DNA of 64,000 nt from an uncultured Erythrobacter sp. (GTDB lineage: Bacteria > Pseudomonadota > Alphaproteobacteria > Sphingomonadales > Sphingomonadaceae): NCBI GenBank assembly GCA_947495555.1, contig CANLZI010000001.1, forward strand, positions 1,836,861-1,900,860, written 5' to 3'. Positions 25,844-35,170 of this stretch are shown here, piece by piece. The position numbers were made by a program, and so were the translations under genes. Each line of letters starts with the position of its first letter. The stretch's first letter is position 1. Under the pieces are notes generated by a model. The model was not told the origin of the DNA. It saw nothing but the letters and a program-made list of their open reading frames with translations, and did no database searches.

Positions 25844-27009
25844 TACAGAAGAGTTCCTCTTTGCCTGAGGTCCTGTGCGTCTCTGATTTCTTCCTCCCTG
25901 GTTTCAAGGGTGGTGGCCCCATTCGGACACTTGAGAATATGCGCAAGCTTTTGACCGGCGAGGTCGCCTTCTCGATTTTTACGCGAGATCGCGATCTTGG
26001 CTCGGACGCGCCCTATGCCAACGTCACTCAGGACACCTGGTTGGACACTCCCTCGGGACCAATATACTATGCAGCGCCAAAGTATTTCGGCATTCGCGGG
26101 CTTAAGAAAGTGTTGGCTGAACGCAGATTTGACGTAGTCTATTTGAACAGCTTCTTTTCCCTTAGGGGCTCAGTCCTGCTTAACCTCTGGTTGCAGCTTT
26201 CCTCACGTTCTACCGCTGTGCTCTTGGCGCCGCGCGGCGAATTCTCGCAGGGTGCACTCGAAGTGAAAAGGCTGAAGAAATGCCTATTTCTACGACTTGC
26301 GCGGGCATCAGGAATGTACCGAAAAGTTTATTGGCACGCTTCGACCGAGCTAGAAGCCGCTGACATTCTGAGGCAGTTTCCGGATGTCGGTGAAAAGATC
26401 TTGATTGCGCCTGACCCAGTGATTGTTGAGCCGTCTCAAACGCCGCATTCGACCATCGCCAAGCGGACGGGACTTGCCAGAATTGTCTTTATTTCGAGGA
26501 TTTCGCCCAAGAAAAATCTCGAGGGTCTACTTGATTATCTACGCGGAGTAGAAGCAGATGTCGAACTTGATATCTTCGGACCCATTGAAGACTCACGATA
26601 CTGGGAGCGATGTCACGCGTTGATTTCTCGTTTGCCGTCGCATGTGACGGCAAGGTATCAGGGGCTGCTCTCGCCAGATGAAGTTTCTCAGACATTCGCG
26701 AAATATGACATATTCGCGTTCCCGACGCATGGTGAAAACTTTGGCCACGTTATTTTCGAGGCGCTGCGGGCCGGTACGCCAGTCTTGCTCAGCAATCAAA
26801 CCCCGTGGCAGCAAGACGAGAGTGGCGCGGCAACTGTTTTGCCACTTGAGGATGCTTCAGGTTGGCAAAGGGCAATTGAGGCAACTGCTGCTCGATCTGA
26901 ATCCGAGCAAGCCGAAATTCGAGCGGCCACGTTGGAATATGCCAAACGTTATGCGGAAACTGACATGGCGAGGCAGGCCAACCGTGCGCTCTTTCATTCG
27001 TTAGCTTGA
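25840..27009 (+). CDS. Glycosyltransferase family 4
   Basis: About 389 residues, GT-B fold. The N-terminal CVSDFFLPGFKGGGPIRTLE is typical of GT4 acceptor domains, and the donor site is seen as FISRISPKKNLEGLL, DIFAFPTHGENFGHVIFEALRAGTP with the E-x7-E pattern. It adds one sugar to the lipid-linked intermediate at the cytoplasmic face. GTG at 25840 overlaps the stop of the preceding gene (GTGA); the frame opens further upstream with TTG at 25813. Sugar unknown. Confidence 0.85.
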   Translation: MIQKSSSLPEVLCVSDFFLPGFKGGGPIRTLENMRKLLTGEVAFSIFTRDRDLGSDAPYANVTQDTWLDTPSGPIYYAAPKYFGIRGLKKVLAERRFDVVYLNSFFSLRGSVLLNLWLQLSSRSTAVLLAPRGEFSQGALEVKRLKKCLFLRLARASGMYRKVYWHASTELEAADILRQFPDVGEKILIAPDPVIVEPSQTPHSTIAKRTGLARIVFISRISPKKNLEGLLDYLRGVEADVELDIFGPIEDSRYWERCHALISRLPSHVTARYQGLLSPDEVSQTFAKYDIFAFPTHGENFGHVIFEALRAGTPVLLSNQTPWQQDESGAATVLPLEDASGWQRAIEATAARSESEQAEIRAATLEYAKRYAETDMARQANRALFHSLA

Positions 27010-27060
27010 TGGCTTTATCAAATTTGTATCCCGGCGATACCTATAAAGGAACAATTTACT

Positions 27061-28089
27061 GTGTTTGCAGGTAAAACTCTTCTTATCACTGGCGGCACTG
27101 GGTCGTTTGGGAACGCTGTCTTGCGGCGCTTCCTCGATTCTGACTTGCGAGAAATCCGCATTCTTAGCCGGGACGAGAAAAAGCAAGACGATATGCGTAA
27201 GCGATACCAGAGCGAAAAGCTTAAGTTTTACATAGGGGATGTTCGAGATTTTCAGTCAGTACTGAACGCTGTCCGGGGGGCCGACTATATCTATCACGCA
27301 GCAGCCCTAAAACAGGTTCCATCATGCGAGTTTTATCCGTTGGAGGCTGTCAAGACCAATGTCCTAGGAACCGAGAATGTCTTGGAGGCAGCGGTGCAAG
27401 CGGGCGTTCAAAGGGTCGTTTGTTTGAGCACGGACAAGGCAGTATATCCGATCAATGCTATGGGCATAAGCAAAGCACTCATGGAGAAAGTGATTGTCGC
27501 AAAGGCCCGCACTAGCAGCCAAACAACCATCTGCGCGACAAGATATGGCAACGTGATGGCGTCGCGCGGTTCGGTTATTCCTTTGTTCACTAGGCAAATT
27601 CAGAACGACGAGCCGATTACGATCACGGATCCTGCGATGACGCGCTTCATGATGACTTTGGAAGATGCCGTCGACTTGGTGCTGTTTGCATTTGAGCATG
27701 GCAGCTCAGGCGAGATCTTCGTCCAGAAGGCACCGGCGGCCACCATCGAGACACTTGCCCAGGCGCTGACTAAGCTGCTGGGGAAGCCCGAGCACGAGAT
27801 CAATGTTATCGGAACCAGGCATGGTGAGAAGCTATTTGAATCACTCCTGAGTCGTGAGGAGAAGGTGGTCGCAGACGATCTAGGTGGTTATTATCGAGTG
27901 CCTCCGGACCTAAGAGACCTAAACTACGGCAAATACTTTGAAGAGGGTGAGGTCAAGATTTCAGGGGCTGTGGAATACACTTCGCATAACACTACGCGCC
28001 TTGACGTCGAGGGAATGCAGGAGCTCTTGATGAAGCTTCCCTTTATCCAAGCTGCAGTGCGCGGCGAACGGGTGGAGCCTGAACTCTAA
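27061..28089 (+). CDS. UDP-GlcNAc 4,6-dehydratase/5-epimerase (CapE/FnlA/WbjB family)
   Basis: 342-residue SDR enzyme that converts UDP-GlcNAc to 4-keto-6-deoxy L-hexosamine intermediates. NAD site TGGTGSFG at residues 9-16; STDKAVYPINAMGISK carries the Met-x-x-x-Lys that replaces the usual Tyr-x-x-x-Lys in this family; RYGNVMASRGSVIPLF is also typical. GTG start with AAAGGAAC upstream. First of three consecutive genes for a UDP-L-amino-sugar. Confidence 0.9.
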   Translation: MFAGKTLLITGGTGSFGNAVLRRFLDSDLREIRILSRDEKKQDDMRKRYQSEKLKFYIGDVRDFQSVLNAVRGADYIYHAAALKQVPSCEFYPLEAVKTNVLGTENVLEAAVQAGVQRVVCLSTDKAVYPINAMGISKALMEKVIVAKARTSSQTTICATRYGNVMASRGSVIPLFTRQIQNDEPITITDPAMTRFMMTLEDAVDLVLFAFEHGSSGEIFVQKAPAATIETLAQALTKLLGKPEHEINVIGTRHGEKLFESLLSREEKVVADDLGGYYRVPPDLRDLNYGKYFEEGEVKISGAVEYTSHNTTRLDVEGMQELLMKLPFIQAAVRGERVEPEL

Positions 28090-28134
28090 TGCGCTTCTTG
28101 CTAGAAACTTGCTCACCAAAATGGAGCGTCAAGC

Positions 28135-29025
28135 ATGACCACTAGGCACCAGCCGCGGGTGCTTGTACTGGGTGCGACCGGCATGCTCGGCTCGACAATT
28201 TTCCGCATCTTTAGCGACGATGATTCCTTTGAAACGTACGGTACCATTCGAAACCTAGAAGGCCTTACTCATTTTACACCCGAGCAGCACGAAAAAATTC
28301 TTACGAATGTCTCGGTAAATGGTGAAGCGGATATCGTTCGGGCCTTCTCCGCTTCGCAGCCGGATATCGTCATTAATTGTATCGGAATCATCAAGCAGTT
28401 GCCCGGTGCCAATGACCATCTTGAAAGCTTGGCCATAAATTCCGTTTTGCCGCACCGCTTAGCCAACTACTGCGCTATGGTCGGCGCCCGCCTCATCCAC
28501 TTCAGCACCGATTGTGTATTCTCGGGCGCAACCGGGCAGTATGTCGAAAGCGATCATGCGGATGCATACGACCTCTATGGGCGGACAAAGTACTTGGGCG
28601 AAGTGGACTATGCTAACGCTATAACGCTTCGAACCTCCATAATCGGTCATGAACTCTCGAGTGCACACAGCCTCATTGACTGGTTCCTCAGTCAATCCGG
28701 CGAGGTCAGAGGATTTAGTAGGGCGATTTTCTCAGGTTTGCCGACCGTCGAGGTTGCAAAGGTTCTACGGGACTTCGTGATCCCGAACGCGCAACTGCGC
28801 GGGCTTTATCATCTGTCGGTAGATCCTATCAGCAAGCTTAATCTGCTGCAGTTGGTTGCCAACACCTACGAAAAGAAAATCACTATCATGCCCGACGATA
28901 AGGTTGTGATAGACCGCTCGCTGAATTCGGACAAATTTCGAAACGCGACCGGCTTTGCCCCCAAGTCATGGACACAACTCGTCAAAGAAATGCAACACGA
29001 TTTCCAAAGTAGTCTCCAAAGCTGA
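28135..29025 (+). CDS. RmlD-like SDR reductase for a UDP-L-deoxyaminosugar
   Basis: 296 residues. The NADPH motif LGATGMLGS is at 13-21, FSTDCVFSGATGQY and the catalytic YGRTKYLGE follow. It should reduce the 4-keto product of the preceding enzyme. It lacks the C-terminal cupin domain of CapF/WbjC (about 370 residues) and resembles the shorter RmlD-type WbvR/QnlA reductases, which points to an L-RhaNAc/L-QuiNAc rather than an L-FucNAc route. GGAG precedes the start. Confidence 0.82.
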   Translation: MTTRHQPRVLVLGATGMLGSTIFRIFSDDDSFETYGTIRNLEGLTHFTPEQHEKILTNVSVNGEADIVRAFSASQPDIVINCIGIIKQLPGANDHLESLAINSVLPHRLANYCAMVGARLIHFSTDCVFSGATGQYVESDHADAYDLYGRTKYLGEVDYANAITLRTSIIGHELSSAHSLIDWFLSQSGEVRGFSRAIFSGLPTVEVAKVLRDFVIPNAQLRGLYHLSVDPISKLNLLQLVANTYEKKITIMPDDKVVIDRSLNSDKFRNATGFAPKSWTQLVKEMQHDFQSSLQS

Positions 29026-29125
29026 GGCGGCTACTGAGTTCGTGCAATTTACTCAGATGACGCATGATCAACCATGATATCGCATTCCCGAAAGCGACGC
29101 GCTGGTTTTGCACAATGAGGATATA

Positions 29126-30262
29126 ATGAAAAAACAGAAGGTTATGACGATAGTGGGTACTAGGCCCGAGATTATCAGGCTGTCGAGGACGATCGATAAG
29201 CTGGATCGTTTTTGCAACCACATCCTCGTGCACACAGGGCAAAACTTCGATTACGAACTCAACCAGGTCTTCTTTGATGACTTGGGGGTTCGCAAGCCTG
29301 ACCACTTTCTAAATAGTGCGGAGAAATCTAGGGGGCCCGCGCAAACGATTGGCAATGTGATCGCTTCAGTCGACGAGATTCTGGCGAGTGAAGAACCCGA
29401 GGCTGTTCTCATCTTAGGAGACACAAACAGCAGTCTTGCGGCAATTTCGGCCAAGCGGCGTAAGATTCCAATCTTTCATATGGAAGCAGGTAACCGAAGT
29501 TTCGATTTACGCGTGCCGGAGGAGATTAATCGCCGCATTGTGGACCACACGGCGGATATCAACCTTACATACAGCGCTATAGCCCGCGAGTACCTTTTGC
29601 GAGAAGGGTTGCCGCCTGATCAGGTGATCAAAACTGGTAGTCCCATGTATGAGGTTTTGAACCACTATCGAGCACAGATCGATGCATCCGATGTTCAGGA
29701 ACGTCTTGGCCTCGTTCGAGGGAAGTACTTCGTTGTGAGCTCCCACCGGGAAGAGAACATTGATAGCGAGAGAAATTTTGACAAGCTGGTAAAGATTCTG
29801 AATTCGGTGGCGGATGATTGGGACATGCCTGTCGTAGTCTCGACGCACCCAAGAACCATGAAGCGTATTGAGAGCGGCGGAGTGACATTCCGTCCGCAAG
29901 TGAAGCTACTCAAGCCGCTTGGATTCCACGATTATGTTAATCTACAGATCAACGCGAAAGCCGTGCTTTCCGATAGCGGTACGATTACGGAAGAGAGCTC
30001 CATCTTGAACTTTCCGGCTGTCAACCTTCGCGAGGCTCACGAACGCCCTGAGGGCATGGAAGAGGGCGCTGTGATGATGGTTGGGCTCGACGTGGATCGG
30101 GTGCGCCAAGCAATCGCGATACTTGAGACGCAAATGAGCGGTGACGAGCGAAATTTGCGGATAGTTGAAGATTATATGGCGCCCAACGTCAGTGAGAAGA
30201 TTGTTCGGATCATTCTAAGTTATACTGACTATGTGAATCGGGTTGTCTGGAAGAAATACTGA
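29126..30262 (+). CDS. UDP-N-acetyl-L-aminosugar 2-epimerase (FnlC/QnlB/WecB family)
   Basis: 378 residues, GT-B-like epimerase fold. [25 protein letters not shown] and [13 protein letters not shown] are the family signatures; the HMEAGNR form is typical of the L-sugar 2-epimerases rather than of WecB. SHREEN and [13 protein letters not shown] complete the site. It finishes the three-step pathway. GAGG lies 5 bases before the ATG at 29126, preferred over the TTG at 29108. Confidence 0.88.
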   Translation: MKKQKVMTIVGTRPEIIRLSRTIDKLDRFCNHILVHTGQNFDYELNQVFFDDLGVRKPDHFLNSAEKSRGPAQTIGNVIASVDEILASEEPEAVLILGDTNSSLAAISAKRRKIPIFHMEAGNRSFDLRVPEEINRRIVDHTADINLTYSAIAREYLLREGLPPDQVIKTGSPMYEVLNHYRAQIDASDVQERLGLVRGKYFVVSSHREENIDSERNFDKLVKILNSVADDWDMPVVVSTHPRTMKRIESGGVTFRPQVKLLKPLGFHDYVNLQINAKAVLSDSGTITEESSILNFPAVNLREAHERPEGMEEGAVMMVGLDVDRVRQAIAILETQMSGDERNLRIVEDYMAPNVSEKIVRIILSYTDYVNRVVWKKY

Positions 30263-30271
30263 GGCTTCACC

Positions 30272-31462
30272 ATGAAGTTGGTTTTGATAGCCGATGCATT
30301 TCCTCCAATGCGGACCTCCGCAGCTGTTCAATTGCGCGACTTAACGCGTGAATTGGTAAGGCAAGGGCATCAAGTCACGGTGCTTTTGCCTGCGAATGAT
30401 CTCGAAGAGAGTTGGGGCCTGATAGAGCATGAAGGTGCTCGCATTCTTCGCCTGGCCTCACCAAAAACGAAAGATGTTGGCTATGTTAGGCGCACAATCG
30501 GCGAGTGGCTGATGCCGTATGCCATGATGCATAGCTTGCAGAAGAGCCCTGTGGCGTCGGAGCTTTGGGACGGAGTAGTCTGGTATTCTCCCTCTATTTT
30601 TCACGGCCCTCTGGTTCGCGCCTTGAAAACAAAAAGTGAGTGCAAATCCTATTTGATCATTCGCGATATATTTCCAGAATGGGCTTTGGATCTCGGGCTC
30701 ATGCGGCCCGGATTAGCTTATTCATTTTTCACAAGGATTGCACGGGAGCAATACCAGGCTGCAGACATCATAGGAGTGCAATCGCCAGGCAATCTCGGCT
30801 ATTTTGATACTCTGTCCGAAAAGCTTGCGCTTGGACGAGTAGAAGTTCTCCAAAACTGGCTATCTCCTCCGGCGAGTTTGCCGTGCCCGCTTAGGCTGGA
30901 TGTGACGCCTCTCGCCGGGCGGAAGGTCTTTGTTTATGCTGGCAATATGGGGGTAGCTCAAGGTCTGGACTTGATCATCGAGTTGGCAGATGCCCTGCGT
31001 GACCGCAAAGATATTGGTTTCCTATTCGTTGGCCGGGGAAGTGAGGCAGGTCGATTAGAGGCTACATCCAAAGATCGCGGATTGGATAATGTCCTTTTCT
31101 ACCCCGAGATCGATCCAGATGAAATTTCCGGTCTTTATGCACAGTGCGTAGCCGGCATCGTATGCCTGGATAGAAGGCTCAAGTCGCACAATATACCAGG
31201 GAAATTTCTCACCTACATGCAATGTGGTTTGCCGTCTTTGGCTATCGTAAATCAAGACAATGATCTTGCTGAGTTGATCCGAACCGAACGGGTAGGCGCA
31301 GTTTGTGAGACGCACGACATCGAGGCGGTCACTCAGCTGTGTTTAGCGATGGTAGAGCAGCTCGATAACGGCGAGCTGTTTGCGGATCGATGTCGGAGTC
31401 TATTCCATCGCAAGTTCTCCGTTTCTCAGGCCGCCGAACAGATTGTCGTTGCTCTAGGGTAA
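30272..31462 (+). CDS. Glycosyltransferase family 4, WbuB-like (L-aminosugar transferase)
   Basis: 396 residues, GT-B. YAGNMGVAQGLDLII and the donor motif IPGKFLTYMQCGLPSLA match the WbuB group, which transfers L-FucNAc or L-QuiNAc and usually sits beside the genes for that donor, as here (9 bases after the 2-epimerase). A good ribosome binding site (GAGG) precedes the ATG. It is the last gene before the mobile islet. Confidence 0.85.
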   Translation: MKLVLIADAFPPMRTSAAVQLRDLTRELVRQGHQVTVLLPANDLEESWGLIEHEGARILRLASPKTKDVGYVRRTIGEWLMPYAMMHSLQKSPVASELWDGVVWYSPSIFHGPLVRALKTKSECKSYLIIRDIFPEWALDLGLMRPGLAYSFFTRIAREQYQAADIIGVQSPGNLGYFDTLSEKLALGRVEVLQNWLSPPASLPCPLRLDVTPLAGRKVFVYAGNMGVAQGLDLIIELADALRDRKDIGFLFVGRGSEAGRLEATSKDRGLDNVLFYPEIDPDEISGLYAQCVAGIVCLDRRLKSHNIPGKFLTYMQCGLPSLAIVNQDNDLAELIRTERVGAVCETHDIEAVTQLCLAMVEQLDNGELFADRCRSLFHRKFSVSQAAEQIVVALG

Positions 31463-31530
31463 GGGGGCATCTTCGGGGCGGCTTGATTGTTCGCACCCCG
31501 TCAGATCCGACCTTAAGATTGTTAGGGTGA

Positions 31531-31550
31531 AGTCGCGGCATGATGCGACT
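31531..31550. repeat. Inverted repeat at the left edge of the islet
   Basis: AGTCGC (31531-31536) and GCGACT (31545-31550) enclose eight bases. It lies just beyond the recombinase stop codon. It could be part of an attachment site or a weak transcription stop; no T tract follows. Confidence 0.25.
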
Positions 31551-31568
31551 CAGTGTCATAAAGGGGCT

Positions 31569-32504
31569 TTAATTGGCCCAAACGTTATGTTCGGCCTTTT
31601 CCAGATAACGCGCCAGCACATTCACTGACTTCCAGCCGCCTGCGCGCATGATCGCTGCTGTATCAAATCCCCGTTTCAACAGGTCTTGAGCCGCGCCGAC
31701 GCGCATTGAGTGGCCACTGAACGATGCGGCCTGCTCCGAGTTTAGCCCACAGCGCTGCGCCGCTTCTTTGATCATGCGTCGGATTGCCGTTGTCTCGAGG
31801 CAGCGGTCGATGACCTTGCCCTGGTAGATCGGGCAGAACAGCCATTGGATCTCCGGTCCGCGGTAGGTCAGCCATTCTTTCAGCAAATCGGCAGTCCGTT
31901 GTGAGGTGAATGCGATGCGCCCGTTACCAAACGGGTCAGCCTTGCTGCGACGGATGAGCACCCGCAACGTTCCGTCGTCCCTTTCAGTGATGTCCTGGTT
32001 GCGCAACGCTATGAGTTCGGACCTTCGGGTCATGAGTTCATAGCCAAGCGCCAGCATGGCTCGGTTGCGCAGGCCCCATGGTGTGTCGGGCTCGCTTTCC
32101 AGAAAACTCTCAAGGTATTTGCGGGTCAGCCCCTTGGCCTGGCGTGGCCGGACAGCGCGGGCACGCCGCACCTTGCGCATAGCGAGATTGATGTCCTCGT
32201 CATAGGTCGGATCCGGAAGCCTAAGCAGACGGTGCACCTTGCGGATTGCGTAGAGTCGCCGCTGGACGGTCGAGGGTGCCCTGCACTTCCCCTGGTCCTC
32301 AAGAAAGCAGCACACGGTTTCGACAGCGGCGGGGAAGGGCGCGTTGATCCCGTTCTCCACGCACCAGTTTTCGAAAGCCTCGACATCTGCGCGGTAACTG
32401 CGCATTGTTGCGGGTGCATAAGCGCCTTCGAGGCGCTGGAATTCGGAGCGCCAATCACAATTTATATGTCGAAGTTTCACCTGACCTTTATGATAGGAAT
32501 TCAA
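31569..32504 (-). CDS. Tyrosine recombinase/integrase
   Basis: 311 residues: SAM-like core-binding domain (about 25-115) and catalytic domain (125-300). The catalytic set is complete: Arg160 (or 161) in LMTRRSEL, Lys187, His265 and Arg268 in SGHSMRVG, Trp291 and Tyr300 in ARYLE. It should be able to perform site-specific recombination and probably brought the islet into the EPS locus. The first codon is TTG, five bases from the divergent HTH gene. No tRNA gene flanks it. Confidence 0.9.
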   Translation of the reverse strand: MNSYHKGQVKLRHINCDWRSEFQRLEGAYAPATMRSYRADVEAFENWCVENGINAPFPAAVETVCCFLEDQGKCRAPSTVQRRLYAIRKVHRLLRLPDPTYDEDINLAMRKVRRARAVRPRQAKGLTRKYLESFLESEPDTPWGLRNRAMLALGYELMTRRSELIALRNQDITERDDGTLRVLIRRSKADPFGNGRIAFTSQRTADLLKEWLTYRGPEIQWLFCPIYQGKVIDRCLETTAIRRMIKEAAQRCGLNSEQAASFSGHSMRVGAAQDLLKRGFDTAAIMRAGGWKSVNVLARYLEKAEHNVWAN

Positions 32505-32509
32505 TCATA

Positions 32510-32767
32510 ATGCAAGAACAAGGATTGACTGCGCAGCAGATAAAGGCTGCTCGCGGTGCACTTGGATGGTCGGTGCAAGATTTGGCCGATAGAACCGGCG
32601 TAGGAACAGCTACGATCTCAAGGTATGAACTAGCGAATGCAGTTCCCCGATCGCGAAAAGGCAACCTAGAAAGAATTAGGTCGGCTTTCGAAGCCGCCGG
32701 CATCGAGTTTATTGGCTCACCTGACGACCGGCCTGGCATCCGTATTGGAAAGCCACCAGCCGCGTAG
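32510..32767 (+). CDS. Small XRE-type helix-turn-helix protein
   Basis: 85 residues. The block QQIKAARGALGWSVQDLA, then TGVGTATISRYE, is a standard XRE HTH (about residues 8-40), followed by the short LERIRSAFEAAGIEFIG tail common to small phage- and island-type regulators. It is divergent from the recombinase with the two starts almost touching, so it probably controls that gene. No obvious ribosome binding site at the usual distance; AGGA is 12 bases upstream. Confidence 0.8.
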   Translation: MQEQGLTAQQIKAARGALGWSVQDLADRTGVGTATISRYELANAVPRSRKGNLERIRSAFEAAGIEFIGSPDDRPGIRIGKPPAA

Positions 32768-32782
32768 GCCAAGGCTAAGCCT

Positions 32783-33049
32783 TCAGAAGTCGTCGAGCAT
32801 TTCCTTGCCGCTCTTTATGAGATGCCGGACGTGCTTGCGGAACTCTTTCGCCTCGCGCGTATATTCGCCGTGCTTGAATGCATTCTGATTACCCAAGGGC
32901 GCGCCCGAACCCTTGGCGCCTCCATGCATGCGGCAACGCTTCTTGCCGCCAACGGCCGGAGACTGGCATGGAGTACCCATTCGGGTTTTCGCGCCGCAGC
33001 GTGGGCTTTGCCGCATAGCGACAGTGTTGCGCTTATGCGTTCCCGTCAC
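32783..33049 (-). CDS. HGGxSTG-like small protein of mobile elements
   Basis: 88 residues. The N-terminal half carries RCGAKTRMGTPC, RCRMHGG and APLGNQNAFKHG: three cysteines (18, 28, 39) and His42 could hold a zinc ion. The pattern resembles the HGGxSTG family seen in prophages and integrative elements; function unknown. Its start overlaps the stop of the upstream gene by four bases (ATGA), so they form an operon. Confidence 0.65.
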   Translation of the reverse strand: MTGTHKRNTVAMRQSPRCGAKTRMGTPCQSPAVGGKKRCRMHGGAKGSGAPLGNQNAFKHGEYTREAKEFRKHVRHLIKSGKEMLDDF

Positions 33050-33642
33050 TTGCGTCTTCTCTGGCGGACTTTCGCATTTTTAGGATTTGCCAGAGGCACT
33101 TTATCGTCTGGTTTGTGCTCAAGTTCGTGAGGCTTGCCATCGCCATCGCGTTTGCCGCCCGTTTCAACATTACCCACGATCGCCTGGCCACCTTTCTCGA
33201 CCCGGACATGCTCGACCGTGACTTTCTGCTGCCCCTTGCCGCGATGCTTGTTCAAGGTTTCAAGCTGCCGTGCATAAAGCGCCATCAGTTTGTGGGCGTG
33301 CTTCAGGTTGATGTCACGGCCCTCGAACGTCTGGTTCGGGATAGCTGCGCGCCGAAGGCAGTCAAGCGCCGCAAAATGTGTCCCGACCATTTGTTGAGCG
33401 AGCATGCCTTCAGCACCATCTGCAGGCTCGAGACTGTTGAAGTGCTCGATTGCGCGAACGATACGAGTATTGACCTGCTCTTCGCTCATATTCTCGTGAT
33501 GCCAAAGAAGATTGGCCAGTTCATTGACGCGGTCTTGCAGGACCTTAACCTCTTCGACCTTGAGAAGCTCGCGCGCTTGTTCATCGGTTAAGAGCTTATG
33601 TGTCGGGACAGGCTCCGATTGCTTGTCTTTTCCTTTGGGCAT
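33046..33642 (-). CDS. Islet protein of unknown function
   Basis: 198 residues, not recognised. It is charged and helical; the middle (KVLQDRVNELANLLWHHENM, and KHAHKLMALYARQLETL) looks like coiled coil, and the C-terminus is a Lys/Arg-rich tail (NPKNAKVRQRRRK). No membrane segment or signal peptide. First gene of a two-gene minus-strand unit with the HGG-type protein. The two together beside a recombinase suggest a mobile-element function, perhaps DNA-related, but nothing specific can be said. Confidence 0.65.
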   Translation of the reverse strand: MPKGKDKQSEPVPTHKLLTDEQARELLKVEEVKVLQDRVNELANLLWHHENMSEEQVNTRIVRAIEHFNSLEPADGAEGMLAQQMVGTHFAALDCLRRAAIPNQTFEGRDINLKHAHKLMALYARQLETLNKHRGKGQQKVTVEHVRVEKGGQAIVGNVETGGKRDGDGKPHELEHKPDDKVPLANPKNAKVRQRRRK

Positions 33643-34018
33643 TGGCCGCTGTCCTCTGCTTACAAGTTTGGCGCACTATACAGCATATTTCGGGTCAATT
33701 CAGTGGCAACTTGAGGCCGAAATTTACTGTGCATGAGGTTGTTTGCCGATTTATGTCGTAGAGACCCCCCACCCTAGTGGCTTCAAGGGAAGTTACTGGA
33801 CGCCGCCGAAAGCAGATCGGCAAGAACAAATGCCCGAAAACGCGCAGTCTCATTTCTCCAGATTAGGCCCAAATTCGCAGTGTAGGTAGATAGGTGAAGG
33901 CTGGCTTGCTCCGGCGCACGATGCCAAAAAGGTCGCGCGACCTTCGAGCAAGCAAGAACATTTAGCTGCTACCGCTCACATCCGGAAATTTCACCATCAG
34001 GAATATCGGAATTTCAAA
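33643..34018. other. 376-bp intergenic region with nested palindromes
   Basis: Between the islet and the FkbM gene. No coding potential noticed. A perfect 16-bp palindrome lies at 33929-33944, enclosed by GCTTGCT (33904-33910) and AGCAAGC (33947-33953). This could mark the right edge of the islet. Confidence 0.5.
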
Positions 34019-34897
34019 TTACATAGCAGTCTTCGTGAAGAGAATGCTCTCGTAGGGGCGATCGGGGACGAAAGTAGACCGAACGCCTCCTTCAAACGCC
34101 TCGACTTTATAACTGGACATCAGGGAAAGGACCTCCTCTAGCCCACTACCAAGAAACCGGCCGACAGCATCGATTCGATATTCCATCAGGATCGGCGCAT
34201 TATTGCATTCCAAAAACCTCTTGGCCCCCTTTAGGACATCCAATTCGGCCCCCTCGACATCGATCTTAACAAGCTTTATCCGCTGAATGTCATCGTCGCC
34301 AAGCAGCTGGTCAAGGGACACCGTCTCGACCATCTCTGGAGCAAGGGACACTTTCGATGGCGACCATCTATCTAGCAGAGTGTTGGCACCTTGATTGCCG
34401 GGTCGAATGAAGAGCGGTACGATGCCCTTGGCGACATCGGTCACGGCAACATGGTGAGCGCTAGCCTTTACGCTGTTAATTTCTATGTTTTCGCGCAGAA
34501 TATAGAAATTTTGAAAGCTCGCCTCGACTGCGATCAGTTCACAGTCAAGCTCAGCGCAGGCAGGAATGCTCGCACTGCCAATATTAGCGCCTATGTCGAG
34601 AATTGCATCGCCGGTACTAAGCCCGATTTCCTTCGCCAAATGATAAACTGCTTGCTCAAACGGTTTGCGACGAATGAACATCCAGTATCCGATGTGATCG
34701 TTCAGGTCGACGCGCAACCGGCAATTGCCGAGATCAAGAACCCTGTATTGGGTATCTAGGTTCGTACTTGTGCGGTGACGAATCCGGTTGGGATCATAAA
34801 GCCGTGTAAATGCATTCATAACTGGGATATCTGCGCTAATCCTAGCGAGTGAAAGTATCCATTCAGGACGATATCGAGCGGCAATTCTTGACAGCAT
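34019..34897 (-). CDS. FkbM family methyltransferase
   Basis: About 292 residues. SAM-dependent fold with DIGANIGSASIPA (motif I), LIAVEAS (motif II) and the FkbM signature IKLVKIDVEGAELDVLKGA. FkbM enzymes in glycan loci O-methylate sugars, which often blocks or tunes chain growth; the sugar is unknown. Starts upstream to 34981 are in frame, but the first 28 residues of that form look non-native. It is the only minus-strand gene of the second polysaccharide block. Confidence 0.83.
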   Translation of the reverse strand: MLSRIAARYRPEWILSLARISADIPVMNAFTRLYDPNRIRHRTSTNLDTQYRVLDLGNCRLRVDLNDHIGYWMFIRRKPFEQAVYHLAKEIGLSTGDAILDIGANIGSASIPACAELDCELIAVEASFQNFYILRENIEINSVKASAHHVAVTDVAKGIVPLFIRPGNQGANTLLDRWSPSKVSLAPEMVETVSLDQLLGDDDIQRIKLVKIDVEGAELDVLKGAKRFLECNNAPILMEYRIDAVGRFLGSGLEEVLSLMSSYKVEAFEGGVRSTFVPDRPYESILFTKTAM

Positions 34898-35114
34898 CTT
34901 ACCATCATCATGCACCGGGCGGCAAAAGCAAGAGGAATAGAGCAGCAACATCAGTTGATTCGATTGCGGCGCTATGCGCAAATCTAATCAGACCGCGCAT
35001 TGCGCTGAACTCGATTTGGGCTCAGACCGTTTTCCCGGAGAGGACTTAGCCATTCGGGCTTATCGATCCGGTTTCACGAAAAGTTGCCGGAAGCGGCGTT
35101 TTTGTGACTTATAG

Positions 35115-35144
35115 TTGACCGAGCGTTAACTCCTGGCGTCTAAT
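35115..35144 (+). promoter_or_regulatory. Possible promoter of the second glycan block
   Basis: TTGACC (35115-35120) and TCTAAT (35139-35144), 18 bases apart, lie 27 bases upstream of the GT2 start. A reasonable sigma-70-like match. Confidence 0.45.
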
Positions 35145-35170
35145 CCTCTCAAGATCACCCAGAGGAAACT

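Noticed and set aside
31463..31568. tRNA gene or tRNA remnant as integration site
   Set aside because: No cloverleaf or T-loop consensus could be formed on either strand.
33968..33975. Third copy of GCGGTAGC (minus strand)
   Set aside because: It lies after the FkbM methyltransferase in the direction of transcription, not in a leader.
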